64,000 nt of DNA from positions 3,100,001 to 3,164,000 of the forward strand of contig NZ_CP102247.1 of assembly GCF_024599655.1 (NCBI RefSeq), given 5' to 3'. The DNA comes from Enterobacter asburiae. GTDB taxonomy: Bacteria > Pseudomonadota > Gammaproteobacteria > Enterobacterales > Enterobacteriaceae. The notes beneath the pieces were generated by a model. That model was not told the DNA's origin. It saw only the letters and a list, made by a program, of their open reading frames with translations, and did not search any database. The position numbers and the translations under genes are program-made. Numbering within the stretch: position 1 is the stretch's first letter; every line of letters begins with the position of its first letter. Shown piece by piece: positions 40,558 through 49,500 of the stretch.

Positions 40558-41685
40558 TTAGTCCAGACCCAGTACGCCACGCAGCAGAGAGAGATCTTCC
40601 GCCAGGGCGGTAATCGGGCCTTTCAGCGCGTTACGGTCGGCATCGGTCAGCTTGTCGTAGGTTTCAAACCCGTCTTTAGTCCGGTACTTCGCCAGAATGG
40701 TGTCAACTTTTTTGAAGTTGGCATCCACCTTGGCCAGCAGTTCGCCGTTCTCTTTCTGCAGCTGAGGACGCAGCAGGTTAACAATTTTCTGCGCGCCGTC
40801 GACGTTGGCCTGGAAGTCCCACAGATCGGTATGGCTGTAGCGATCCTCTTCACCGCTGATTTTACTCGCGGCCACTTCTTCAATCAGACCGGCCGCGCCG
40901 CCCACCACTTTTGACGGCGGGAAGGCCAGCTCGCTGATGCGCTTTTGCAGCTCCAGCACGTCGCCGTTCAGCTGCTCGGCGTATTTCTCCATCCCTTTGG
41001 TGGAGTTGTCGCCAAACAGGGCTTTCTCCAGACGGTGGAAACCGGTGAATTTCGGATCGGCGGCCTTCTGCTCGAAATCATCTTCGCGAGCATCAATGCT
41101 GCCATCAAGGTCAGAGAACAGCTCGGCAATCGGCTCGATACGCTCGTAGTGCTGACGGGTTGGCGCATAAAGGGATTTCGCTTTTTCGATGTCACCCGCT
41201 TTCACCGCATCGGTAAAGGCTTTGGTTGCCGTCACCAGGTCCGCCGTCTCTTTCGTGACGTAGGCTTTATACGCGGTAATCGCGTCACCCAGGCTCAGCA
41301 CCGCAGCGCCTTTCGCCGCATCGGCCGTCGCTTCACCTTTGACGATAAGCTTCCCTTTAGGGTTGGTCAGCAGACCGCAGGTCATCTCATACTCGCCCGG
41401 CTGCAGGTTGGCGGTCATCTTCTGGCTGAAGCCAGGGGCGATATTTTCACGCTCCTCGACCACCAGAACCCCTTTCAGGATCTCCCATTCCAGCGCCTTC
41501 TGGCTGTGGTTCTGAATAATGAACTGGGTTTTGCCGCTGTTCACCGTGAGGGTCATCGGCTCACACTGCTTATCATTAACGGTGACTTTAACCTGAGGAA
41601 CATCCGCGCCCCAGGCGGAGAATGCGGAAGCGAACAGCGCGGCAATGCCTGCGCATAACGCACTACGACGGAACTGAATTGCCAT
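40558..41685 (-). CDS. efeO: Iron uptake periplasmic protein EfeO
   Basis: EfeO is the periplasmic component of the ferrous iron uptake system, thought to bind iron and pass it to EfeU. The 375-residue protein (E. coli 375) has a signal peptide (MAIQFRRSALCAGIAALFAS), an N-terminal cupredoxin domain (about residues 30-120) and a C-terminal M75 peptidase-like domain with HxxE in FTGFHRLEKALFGD. It lies between efeU and efeB in the operon under Fur control. Confidence 0.96.
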   Translation of the reverse strand: MAIQFRRSALCAGIAALFASAFSAWGADVPQVKVTVNDKQCEPMTLTVNSGKTQFIIQNHSQKALEWEILKGVLVVEERENIAPGFSQKMTANLQPGEYEMTCGLLTNPKGKLIVKGEATADAAKGAAVLSLGDAITAYKAYVTKETADLVTATKAFTDAVKAGDIEKAKSLYAPTRQHYERIEPIAELFSDLDGSIDAREDDFEQKAADPKFTGFHRLEKALFGDNSTKGMEKYAEQLNGDVLELQKRISELAFPPSKVVGGAAGLIEEVAASKISGEEDRYSHTDLWDFQANVDGAQKIVNLLRPQLQKENGELLAKVDANFKKVDTILAKYRTKDGFETYDKLTDADRNALKGPITALAEDLSLLRGVLGLD

Positions 41686-41725
41686 GACTCTTCCCTTTAA
41701 AAGTATGTTGTAACTAAAACAAAAA

Positions 41726-42559
41726 TTATGGCGTAACGCGCGACGCCTGCGAGCCGGTACGCGGCGGCATTGCGAAAAGCACCAGCGCCGGAACCAGATA
41801 AATAAAGTACATCGCCACTTCGCTGACGCTCGGTGTTTCCTGATAGCCGAAGATACCTTCGAGCAGGGTGCCGGTCAGAGAATGGGTGGAGAGCACGTTG
41901 CTGAGGTCGAACGCCACGTCCTGGAAGTGGTTCCACAGACCCGCCTCGTGGAAGGCGCGTATCGCCCCTGCCGCCAGCCCTGCCGCCACCAGCAGAATAA
42001 ACAGGCTGGTCCACTTGAAGAACGCGCCCAGGTTCAGGCGAATACCGCCCCAGTAGAGCAGAAAGCCCAGCACAACGGCGGTTGCCAGCCCGAGCATCGC
42101 GCCAACCGGCGGCCAGATACCGACATCCTGCTGAAACGCCGCCAGCAGGAAGAAAACAGACTCCAGGCCTTCACGCGCGACGGCGAAAAAGACCATCATA
42201 ATGAGCGCCCAGCCATGGTTATTGCCCTTTTGCAGGGCATTGTCCACCGCCTGCTCCAGCTGCACCTTCACGTTGCGTGAGACTTTACGCATCCAGAACA
42301 CCATCCAGGTAAGGATCACCACCGCAATCACGGCGACGATCCCTTCGAACAGCTCCTGCTCTTTCTGCGGGAACTCCCCGGTGGTTTCGTTGATGAGGAT
42401 ACCGAGGCCCAGGCAGAGCGCCGCGGCGAGGAATACCCCGACCCACATGACGCCAATCCAGCGTCCGCGCTGGGTTCGCTTCAGATAACTGGCGATGAGG
42501 CTCACGATGAGGGCAGCTTCGAGCCCTTCACGTAACATAATGAGAAATGGAACAAACAT
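41726..42559 (-). CDS. efeU: Ferrous iron permease EfeU
   Basis: EfeU is a homologue of the yeast oxidase-dependent iron permease Ftr1. The 277-residue protein has seven membrane segments and two REXXE iron motifs: LREGLEAALIV near residue 9 and AREGLESVFFLL near residue 130. The frame is intact; the E. coli K-12 copy carries a frameshift and is cryptic, as I recall. A Fur box lies 56 bases upstream of the start. It begins efeUOB. Confidence 0.96.
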   Translation of the reverse strand: MFVPFLIMLREGLEAALIVSLIASYLKRTQRGRWIGVMWVGVFLAAALCLGLGILINETTGEFPQKEQELFEGIVAVIAVVILTWMVFWMRKVSRNVKVQLEQAVDNALQKGNNHGWALIMMVFFAVAREGLESVFFLLAAFQQDVGIWPPVGAMLGLATAVVLGFLLYWGGIRLNLGAFFKWTSLFILLVAAGLAAGAIRAFHEAGLWNHFQDVAFDLSNVLSTHSLTGTLLEGIFGYQETPSVSEVAMYFIYLVPALVLFAMPPRTGSQASRVTP

Positions 42560-42614
42560 GCCGACACCTTAAATGTTTATCGCGGTCAACTGATGCAAAG
42601 AAAGGTAAATTCTT

Positions 42615-42633
42615 GTGATAGTGATTATCATTA
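42615..42633 (-). promoter_or_regulatory. Fur box of efeUOB
   Basis: GTGATAGTGATTATCATTA matches the 19-base Fur consensus GATAATGATAATCATTATC at most positions. It is in the divergent interval before efeU. Confidence 0.85.
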
Positions 42634-42733
42634 CGGCGAAAAGAAACACAAGCGAAATGTGCGGTGTTTTGATGACGAGTTGTAAACGCAAAGCCTGTTA
42701 ATAGTTGCCAACGTTACCGTTAAGTTTATAAGT

Positions 42734-42739
42734 TATAAT
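42734..42739 (+). promoter_or_regulatory. -10 of the NupC-like gene
   Basis: TATAAT is a perfect -10 hexamer, 72 bases before the start of the nucleoside transporter gene. The -35 region (GTTACC at about 42711) is weak. Confidence 0.5.
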
Positions 42740-42810
42740 AAAATTGCCCATTTACGGTTAACCAGCGCTGTGGCTAAATATCCTCCTCAAAAACCAACTG
42801 AAAATAAACC

Positions 42811-43995
42811 ATGTTTAAGATTGTCCATTTCCTGCTGGCGCTGGTGATTATTCTTGCGCTCGCCTGGCTGGTGAGTTTCGACCGCCGAAAAATTCGCATT
42901 CGTTATGTTTTACAGCTTATTGTCATTGAGATTGCCCTGGCGTTCTTTTTCCTGCACGCCGAAAGCGGGTTATTCCTGATTAAATACGTCTCGGGATTTT
43001 TTGAGTCACTGCTTAAATTTGCCGGTGAAGGCACCAATTTCGTCTTTGGCGGAATGGGGGAAAAAGGGCTGGCGTTCATTTTCCTCGGCGTGCTTTGCCC
43101 AATTATTTTTATTTCCGCGCTGATTGGTATTCTTCAGCACTGGCGGATCCTGCCGATTTTTATTCGGGTCATCGGCACGCTGCTGTCAAAACTGAACGGT
43201 ATGGGCAAGCTGGAATCCTTTAACGCGGTGAGTTCGCTGATCCTCGGTCAGTCGGAAAACTTCATTGCCTACAAGGGCGTGCTGGGCGATCTCTCCTCTC
43301 GTCGTCTCTTCACCATGGCGGCCACGGCCATGTCGACGGTCTCCCTGTCGATTGTCGGCGCCTATATGACCATGCTCGACGCCAAATTTGTCGTCGCGGC
43401 GCTGATTCTGAACATGTTTAGCACCTTTATTATTCTCTCGGTCATCAACCCGGCGCGCCCGGAAGCGGAGCCGGATATCAGGCTGGAAAAACTGCACGAA
43501 TCGCAGAGCTTCTTCGAAATGCTCGGCGAGTATATTCTGGCCGGTTTTAAAGTGGCGATGATTATTCTGGCCATGCTGATTGGCTTTATCGCCCTTATTA
43601 GCGCCGTTAACGCCCTCTTCTCCAGCGTATTTGGCATGAGCTTCCAGCAGATTTTGGGCTATGTGTTTTATCCGCTGGCATGGCTTATCGGTATTCCGCT
43701 GAGTGACGCCCTGAACGCGGGCAGTATTATGGCGACCAAGCTGGTGGCGAATGAATTTGTGGCGATGATTGAGCTGCAAAAAATCGCGCATCAGATGTCC
43801 CCGCGCGGGCTGGGCATTTTGTCCGTCTTCCTGGTGTCCTTCGCGAACTTCGCGTCCATCGGCATTGTGGCCGGGGCGATTAAGGGCCTGAACGAGCAGC
43901 AGGGGAACGTGGTATCGCGGTTTGGTCTGCGTCTGGTGTACGGCGCGACGCTGGTGAGCCTGCTGTCGGCGAGCTTTGCGGGGTTGGTGCTGTAA
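42811..43995 (+). CDS. NupC-type concentrative nucleoside transporter
   Basis: This proton- or sodium-driven nucleoside importer is a member of the CNT family, with NupC, NupX and PsuT as E. coli relatives. The 394-residue protein has the CNT N-terminal three helices, the gate domain (GGMGEKGLAFIFLGVLCPII) and the C-terminal nucleoside-binding motifs (KLNGMGKLESFNAVSSLILG, GQSENFIAYKG and LVANEFVAMIEL). Substrate preference cannot be told from sequence. E. coli has no such gene between efeU and putP, so this is an accessory insertion. A REP and a terminator follow. Confidence 0.93.
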   Translation: MFKIVHFLLALVIILALAWLVSFDRRKIRIRYVLQLIVIEIALAFFFLHAESGLFLIKYVSGFFESLLKFAGEGTNFVFGGMGEKGLAFIFLGVLCPIIFISALIGILQHWRILPIFIRVIGTLLSKLNGMGKLESFNAVSSLILGQSENFIAYKGVLGDLSSRRLFTMAATAMSTVSLSIVGAYMTMLDAKFVVAALILNMFSTFIILSVINPARPEAEPDIRLEKLHESQSFFEMLGEYILAGFKVAMIILAMLIGFIALISAVNALFSSVFGMSFQQILGYVFYPLAWLIGIPLSDALNAGSIMATKLVANEFVAMIELQKIAHQMSPRGLGILSVFLVSFANFASIGIVAGAIKGLNEQQGNVVSRFGLRLVYGATLVSLLSASFAGLVL

Positions 43996-44003
43996 GTGTT
44001 TTT

Positions 44004-44033
44004 GCCGGGTGGCGCTTCGCTTACCCGGCCTAC
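44004..44033. repeat. REP palindrome after the NupC-like gene
   Basis: GCCGGGT and ACCCGGC pair around GGCGCTTCGCTT, followed by CTAC. This is a canonical enteric REP. Confidence 0.88.
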
Positions 44034-44049
44034 AAAACTACGATACAAT

Positions 44050-44072
44050 AACGGCGGGTTATCCCGCCGTTT
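44050..44072. terminator. Terminator between the NupC-like gene and DUF3574 gene
   Basis: AACGGCGGG and CCCGCCGTT pair perfectly around TTAT, followed by TTTT. It separates two convergent genes. Confidence 0.88.
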
Positions 44073-44075
44073 TTA

Positions 44076-44495
44076 TTAAAACTGCACGCACACCGGCTGG
44101 TCGACGCGCATCACCGACTCCTGCGCGAAGCGTGATTTATAAATCCCGCGCAACGCTTCGATGTTTTTCTCGCTCTGCGCATCTTTACCGTGGATCAGCA
44201 TCAGCGCTTTGCTCGGCTCACGCGCCACTTTTCCGTCGTTCCCCAGCCACTGCCCGCGCGCATCAAATACCGTTAAGCCATCGCGAAAGCGCGGCGTCAC
44301 GTCCTGGTCAACAAACTGCTGCCACTCGTTGCCGGAGATCTGCGCCCCGGCAGGCCGATTTAAGCCGAAATAGAGCGTGGTTTGCTGCATCTGGTTATCC
44401 GCTTTGCAGGTCTCTACCGCTGCGTGTTGCGATGGCGCGTTGCAGCCAGCCAGCATCAATAATGCCGCCGCCATTAACCCTGTTTTGATTGTCAT
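44076..44495 (-). CDS. DUF3574 lipoprotein
   Basis: The 139-residue precursor has a signal peptide with lipobox LAGC (MTIKTGLMAAALLMLAGC, Cys 18). The mature part is a DUF3574 domain: TTLYFGLNRPAGAQISGNEW then FVDQDVTPRFRDGLTVFDAR and GQWLGNDGKVAREPSKALML. Function is unknown. It is not present between efeU and putP in E. coli. It is flanked by REP sequences on both sides and is transcribed alone. Confidence 0.88.
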   Translation of the reverse strand: MTIKTGLMAAALLMLAGCNAPSQHAAVETCKADNQMQQTTLYFGLNRPAGAQISGNEWQQFVDQDVTPRFRDGLTVFDARGQWLGNDGKVAREPSKALMLIHGKDAQSEKNIEALRGIYKSRFAQESVMRVDQPVCVQF

Positions 44496-44562
44496 GCTTC
44501 GCTATCCTCATTGTTATAAGTGCAGAGATATCAACGTAATTCTGGAAAATTTGCAAGAAAAA

Positions 44563-44594
44563 GCCGGGTGGCGCTAACGCTTACCCGGCCTACG
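44563..44594. repeat. REP palindrome between putP and the DUF3574 gene
   Basis: GCCGGGT and ACCCGGC pair around GGCGCTAACGCTT; the flanking bases AAGCC..GGCCTAC match the copy at 44004. Confidence 0.88.
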
Positions 44595-44610
44595 GTGTTA
44601 CGTGGGAAAA

Positions 44611-46119
44611 TTATTCCGGCTGCAGCTTAGACGGCGGCGCGGAGTGGTAGTGCGCGTCGGCTTCAGCAAAGCGTTTCTGCATAGAGGCAGACGGTGCTTT
44701 ACCCAGCAGGCTGAACACCACGATGCCGATGCTGCCGAAGATGAAGCCAGGGATGATTTCGTACAGGCCCAGCCACGCGAACTGTTTCCAGACGATAACG
44801 GTCAGCGCACCGATAATCATTCCCGCCAGCGCGCCGTTACGGGTCATACGTGACCACATGACGGAGAACAGCACGACCGGACCAAACGCCGCACCAAAGC
44901 CCGCCCACGCGTAGCTCACAAGGCCCAGCACGCGGTTTTCCGGGTTGGCCGCCAGCGCGATGGCAATCAGCGCCACCACCAGCACCATAAAGCGCCCTAC
45001 CCACACCAGCTCTTTCTGGCTCGCGTTTTTACGCAGGAAGGCTTTGTAGAGGTCTTCGGTGATCGCACTGGAGCAGACCAGCAGCTGGCAGCTCAGGGTG
45101 GACATCACCGCCGCCAGGATCGCGGAGAGCAGAATACCGGCAATCCACGGGTTGAACAGAATTTGCGCCAGCTCGATGAACACGCGCTCGGCGTTCTGGT
45201 TCACCGCGCCCGCCTGCGCCGGGTTGTTGTTGAAGTACGCGATACCGAAGAAGCCGACCGCGCACGCACCCGCCAGACACAGAATCATCCACGTCATACT
45301 GATGCGACGGGCATGAACGATGGTGTGGTGAGAATCCGCCGCCATAAAGCGCGCCAGAATGTGTGGCTGACCGAAGTAGCCCAGGCCCCAGCCCATCAGC
45401 GACACGATGGCCACGAAGTTCAGCCCTTTCAGCATGTCGACGTTTTCAATGCTCTTCTGCTTGATCACTTCCAGCGAATCGGCAAAGCCGCCAACGGTGA
45501 AAATCACAATCACCGGGGTCAGGATCAGGGCGAAGATCATCAGGCTCGCCTGCACGGTGTCGGTCCAGCTCACCGCCAGGAAACCGCCCACGAAGGTATA
45601 GAGGATGGTCGCCGCTGCACCGGCCCACAGGGCGGTTTCGTAGCTCATGCCGAAGGTGCTTTCGAACAGGCGCGCGCCGGCCACAATGCCGGATGCACAG
45701 TAGATGGTGAAGAACAGCAGAATAACCACCGCGGAGATAATGCGCAGGATGCGGCTGTTATCTTCAAAACGTCCGGTGAAGTAATCCGGCAGCGTCAGGG
45801 CGTTGTTGTTGGCCTCGGTATGCACGCGCAGACGGCCTGCCACCAGCTTCCAGTTGATCCACGCGCCGACGGTCAGGCCGATGGCGATCCAGCTTTCCGA
45901 AATACCGGAGATGAAAATCGCGCCCGGCAGCCCCATCAGCAGCCAGCCGCTCATGTCAGATGCGCCCGCAGAGAGTGCGGTCACCATTGGGCCTAAACTG
46001 CGTCCGCCCAGAATGTAGTCGTCAAAGTTCTTTGTAGAACGCCACGCCAAAAACCCTATCAGGATCATGCCAAAAATATAAACGAGAAATGTCACCAGCA
46101 TCGGTGTGCTAATAGCCAT
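44611..46119 (-). CDS. putP: Sodium/proline symporter PutP
   Basis: PutP imports proline with sodium ions. The 502-residue protein (E. coli 502) is a 13-helix member of the SSS family. Na+ and proline site residues are visible in SAGASDMSGWLLMGLPGAIF (Asp55 and Ser57 region, helix 2) and in SCQLLVCSSAITEDLYKAFL (Ser340 region). It is divergent from putA and controlled with it by PutA binding in the 422-base interval, and in E. coli by CRP as well. Confidence 0.97.
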   Translation of the reverse strand: MAISTPMLVTFLVYIFGMILIGFLAWRSTKNFDDYILGGRSLGPMVTALSAGASDMSGWLLMGLPGAIFISGISESWIAIGLTVGAWINWKLVAGRLRVHTEANNNALTLPDYFTGRFEDNSRILRIISAVVILLFFTIYCASGIVAGARLFESTFGMSYETALWAGAAATILYTFVGGFLAVSWTDTVQASLMIFALILTPVIVIFTVGGFADSLEVIKQKSIENVDMLKGLNFVAIVSLMGWGLGYFGQPHILARFMAADSHHTIVHARRISMTWMILCLAGACAVGFFGIAYFNNNPAQAGAVNQNAERVFIELAQILFNPWIAGILLSAILAAVMSTLSCQLLVCSSAITEDLYKAFLRKNASQKELVWVGRFMVLVVALIAIALAANPENRVLGLVSYAWAGFGAAFGPVVLFSVMWSRMTRNGALAGMIIGALTVIVWKQFAWLGLYEIIPGFIFGSIGIVVFSLLGKAPSASMQKRFAEADAHYHSAPPSKLQPE

Positions 46120-46541
46120 TCAAATTCTCCAAAATGTCGAGCGACAACCATCCGGGCTGCCTTGTTATATGATCACCGGAACGAGGTGAATGTATCTTGT
46201 GTTTCGGTTGGGCGCGCTATCCTGCCGTATGCGCCTTCCGCTGACAAACGATTTAACACTGCATTTACATCAATTTCATCCCCGGTTTGATACGAGTTTC
46301 CTATAGGTTGCACTCGCTCACGCTTTTGCGGGTTGCACCTTTGAAAAGTGTTAACTGCCGCATAAAACCAGGCTTCCCGCACAAAAGCCAGCGCGTTTTT
46401 CCAGCTAACCATTCGTTAACAATCCATTCATTTTCCGGGTTGCAGACCAGGTCACATTTAACACGGTTGCACAAAGTTGCAACATGGGGGATATTTCACG
46501 CTATCTACAGAACGCTATTACAGAACAACAGGAGCTTTGGC
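46120..46541. promoter_or_regulatory. put control region with five PutA operators
   Basis: This divergent interval has five GTTGCA motifs at 46307, 46332, 46439, 46466 and 46476 (all forward strand). GTTGCA is the core bound by the PutA ribbon-helix-helix domain, and E. coli also has five operators. The last two are 10 bases apart next to the putA leader, with GTTGCAAC self-complementary at 46476-46483. The first two lie nearer putP. An open reading frame through the region in frame with putA is not a gene extension: AGGAG precedes the true start. Confidence 0.9.
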
Positions 46542-49500
46542 ATGGGTATGACCACCATGGGGGTTAAGCTGGATGACGCAACCCGCGAACGGATTAAGAC
46601 CGCAGCAACCCGCATTGACCGCACGCCGCACTGGTTAATTAAGCAGGCGATTTTTAACTATCTTGAAAGACTCGAGAGCGATGAGGGCCTGCCGGAGCTG
46701 CCTGCCCTGCTGGCCGGCGCGGCGAACGAAAGCGAGGAAGCGCCCGCCGCTGGCGACGAGAACCATCAGCCGTTCCTTGAATTTGCCGAGCAGATCCTGC
46801 CGCAGTCCGTCAGCCGTGCCGCCATTACCGGCGCCTACCGCCGTGCCGAAACCGACGCCGTGCCGATGCTGCTGGAGCAGGCTCGCCTGCCGGAAGCCAT
46901 TGCCGCACAGGCGCACAGCCTGGCGTATCAGTTAGCCGACAAGCTGCGCAACCAGAAAACCGCCACCGGCCGCGCCGGGATGGTTCAGGGTCTGCTGCAG
47001 GAGTTTTCACTCTCGTCTCAGGAAGGCGTGGCGCTGATGTGCCTCGCGGAAGCGCTGCTGCGTATTCCGGATAAAGCCACCCGCGACGCGCTGATCCGCG
47101 ACAAAATCAGCAACGGTAACTGGCATTCCCACATTGGCCGCAGCCCGTCGCTGTTCGTCAACGCGGCAACCTGGGGCCTGCTGTTTACCGGCAAACTGGT
47201 CTCCACCCATAACGAAGCCAACCTCTCCCGCTCCCTGAACCGCATCATCGGTAAGAGCGGCGAGCCGCTGATCCGCAAGGGCGTGGACATGGCGATGCGC
47301 CTGATGGGCGAGCAGTTCGTCACCGGGGAAACCATTGCCGAGGCGCTGGCGAACGCCCGCAAGCTGGAAGATAAAGGTTTCCGCTACTCCTACGACATGC
47401 TGGGCGAAGCGGCGCTGACCGCCGCCGACGCGCAGGCCTATATGGTCTCTTACCAGCAGGCGATCCACGCCATCGGTAAAGCGTCCAACGGTCGCGGTAT
47501 TTATGAAGGCCCGGGCATCTCCATTAAGCTCTCTGCCCTGCACCCGCGCTACAGCCGCGCACAGTACGACCGGGTGATGGAAGAGCTCTACCCGCGCCTG
47601 AAATCCCTGACCCTGCTGGCGCGCCAGTATGACATCGGCATTAACATCGACGCCGAAGAGGCCGACCGTCTGGAGATCTCCCTCGATCTGCTGGAAAAAC
47701 TGTGCTTCGAGCCGGAGCTGGCAGGCTGGAACGGCATCGGTTTCGTTATCCAGGCCTACCAGAAGCGCTGCCCGTTCGTCATTGATTACCTGATTGACCT
47801 GGCCAGCCGCAGCCGTCGTCGCCTGATGATCCGTCTGGTGAAAGGCGCCTACTGGGACAGCGAAATCAAACGCGCCCAGATGGACGGGCTGGAAGGCTAT
47901 CCGGTGTATACCCGCAAGGTTTACACCGACGTCTCTTACCTCGCCTGCGCGAAAAAACTGCTCGGCGTGCCGAACCTGATCTATCCGCAGTTCGCGACCC
48001 ACAACGCCCATACTCTGGCGGCAATCTACAGCCTGGCCGGGCAGAACTACTACCCGGGCCAGTACGAGTTCCAGTGCCTGCACGGCATGGGCGAACCGCT
48101 GTACGAGCAGGTCACCGGTAAAGTGGCGGACGGCAAGCTGAACCGCCCGTGCCGTATCTATGCTCCGGTGGGTACCCACGAAACTCTGCTGGCGTACCTG
48201 GTGCGTCGTCTGCTGGAAAACGGCGCGAACACCTCCTTCGTTAACCGCATCGCCGACACCACCCTGCCGCTGGACGAGCTGGTGGCCGACCCGGTACAGG
48301 CCGTTGAGAAGATAGCGGCGCAGGAAGGCCAGATTGGCCTGCCGCATCCGAAGATTGCCCTGCCGCGCGAGCTGTACGGCAAAGGCCGCGTCAACTCGGC
48401 GGGTCTGGATCTCGCCAACGAACACCGTCTGGCATCGCTCTCCTCTGCCCTGCTCAACAGCGCGCTGCAGAAGTGGCAGGCCAAACCGATTCTGGAGCAG
48501 CCCGCGGCTGACGGCGACATGCAGCCGGTCATTAACCCGGCAGAGCCAAAAGATATCGTCGGCTACGTGCGTGAAGCCACCGAAGCGGAAGTGGACCAGG
48601 CGCTGGACAGCGCGGTGAATAACGCCCCTATCTGGTTCGCCACCCCGCCGCAGGAGCGCGCCGCGATTCTGGAACGCGCCGCGGTGCTGATGGAAGATCA
48701 GATGCAGTCGCTCATCGGCATTCTGGTGCGCGAGGCGGGTAAAACCTTCAGCAACGCCATTGCCGAAGTGCGCGAGGCCGTCGATTTCCTGCACTACTAC
48801 GCCGGTCAGGTGCGCGATGATTTCGATAACGAAACCCACCGTCCGCTGGGTCCGGTTGTCTGTATCAGCCCGTGGAACTTCCCGCTGGCGATCTTCACCG
48901 GCCAGATTGCCGCCGCGCTGGCCGCAGGCAACAGCGTGCTGGCAAAACCGGCAGAGCAGACCCCGCTGATTGCCGCGCAGGGTATCAACATTCTTCTGGA
49001 AGCCGGCGTGCCTGTGGGCGTGGTTCAGCTGCTGCCGGGCCGCGGTGAAACAGTCGGCGCCAAACTGACCTCCGATAACCGCGTGCGCGGCGTGATGTTT
49101 ACCGGTTCAACCGAAGTGGCGTCCCTGCTGCAGCGCAACATTGCCACCCGTCTGGATGCGCAAGGTCGCCCTACGCCGCTCATCGCGGAAACCGGCGGGA
49201 TGAACGCCATGATCGTTGACTCCTCTGCCCTTACCGAACAGGTGGTGGTCGACGTGCTGGCCTCCGCCTTCGACAGCGCCGGTCAGCGCTGCTCCGCCCT
49301 GCGCGTGCTGTGCCTGCAGGACGACGTGGCGGACCACACCCTGAAAATGCTGCGCGGCGCGATGGCCGAATGCCGCATGGGCAACCCGGGCCGTCTCACC
49401 ACCGATATCGGGCCGGTGATCGACGCGGAAGCCAAAGCCAACATCGAAAACCACATTCAGACCATGCGCGCGAAAGGCCGTCCGGTATTCCAGGCGGTGC

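Noticed and set aside
46287..46541. N-terminal extension of putA
   Set aside because: The frame stays open through the operator region, but AGGAG and the ATG at 46542 give the exact E. coli start and length.
47007..48839. 610-codon open frame antisense to putA
   Set aside because: It is a shadow of the GC-rich putA gene; it has no ribosome binding site, no domain signs, and the forward frame is a confident PutA.
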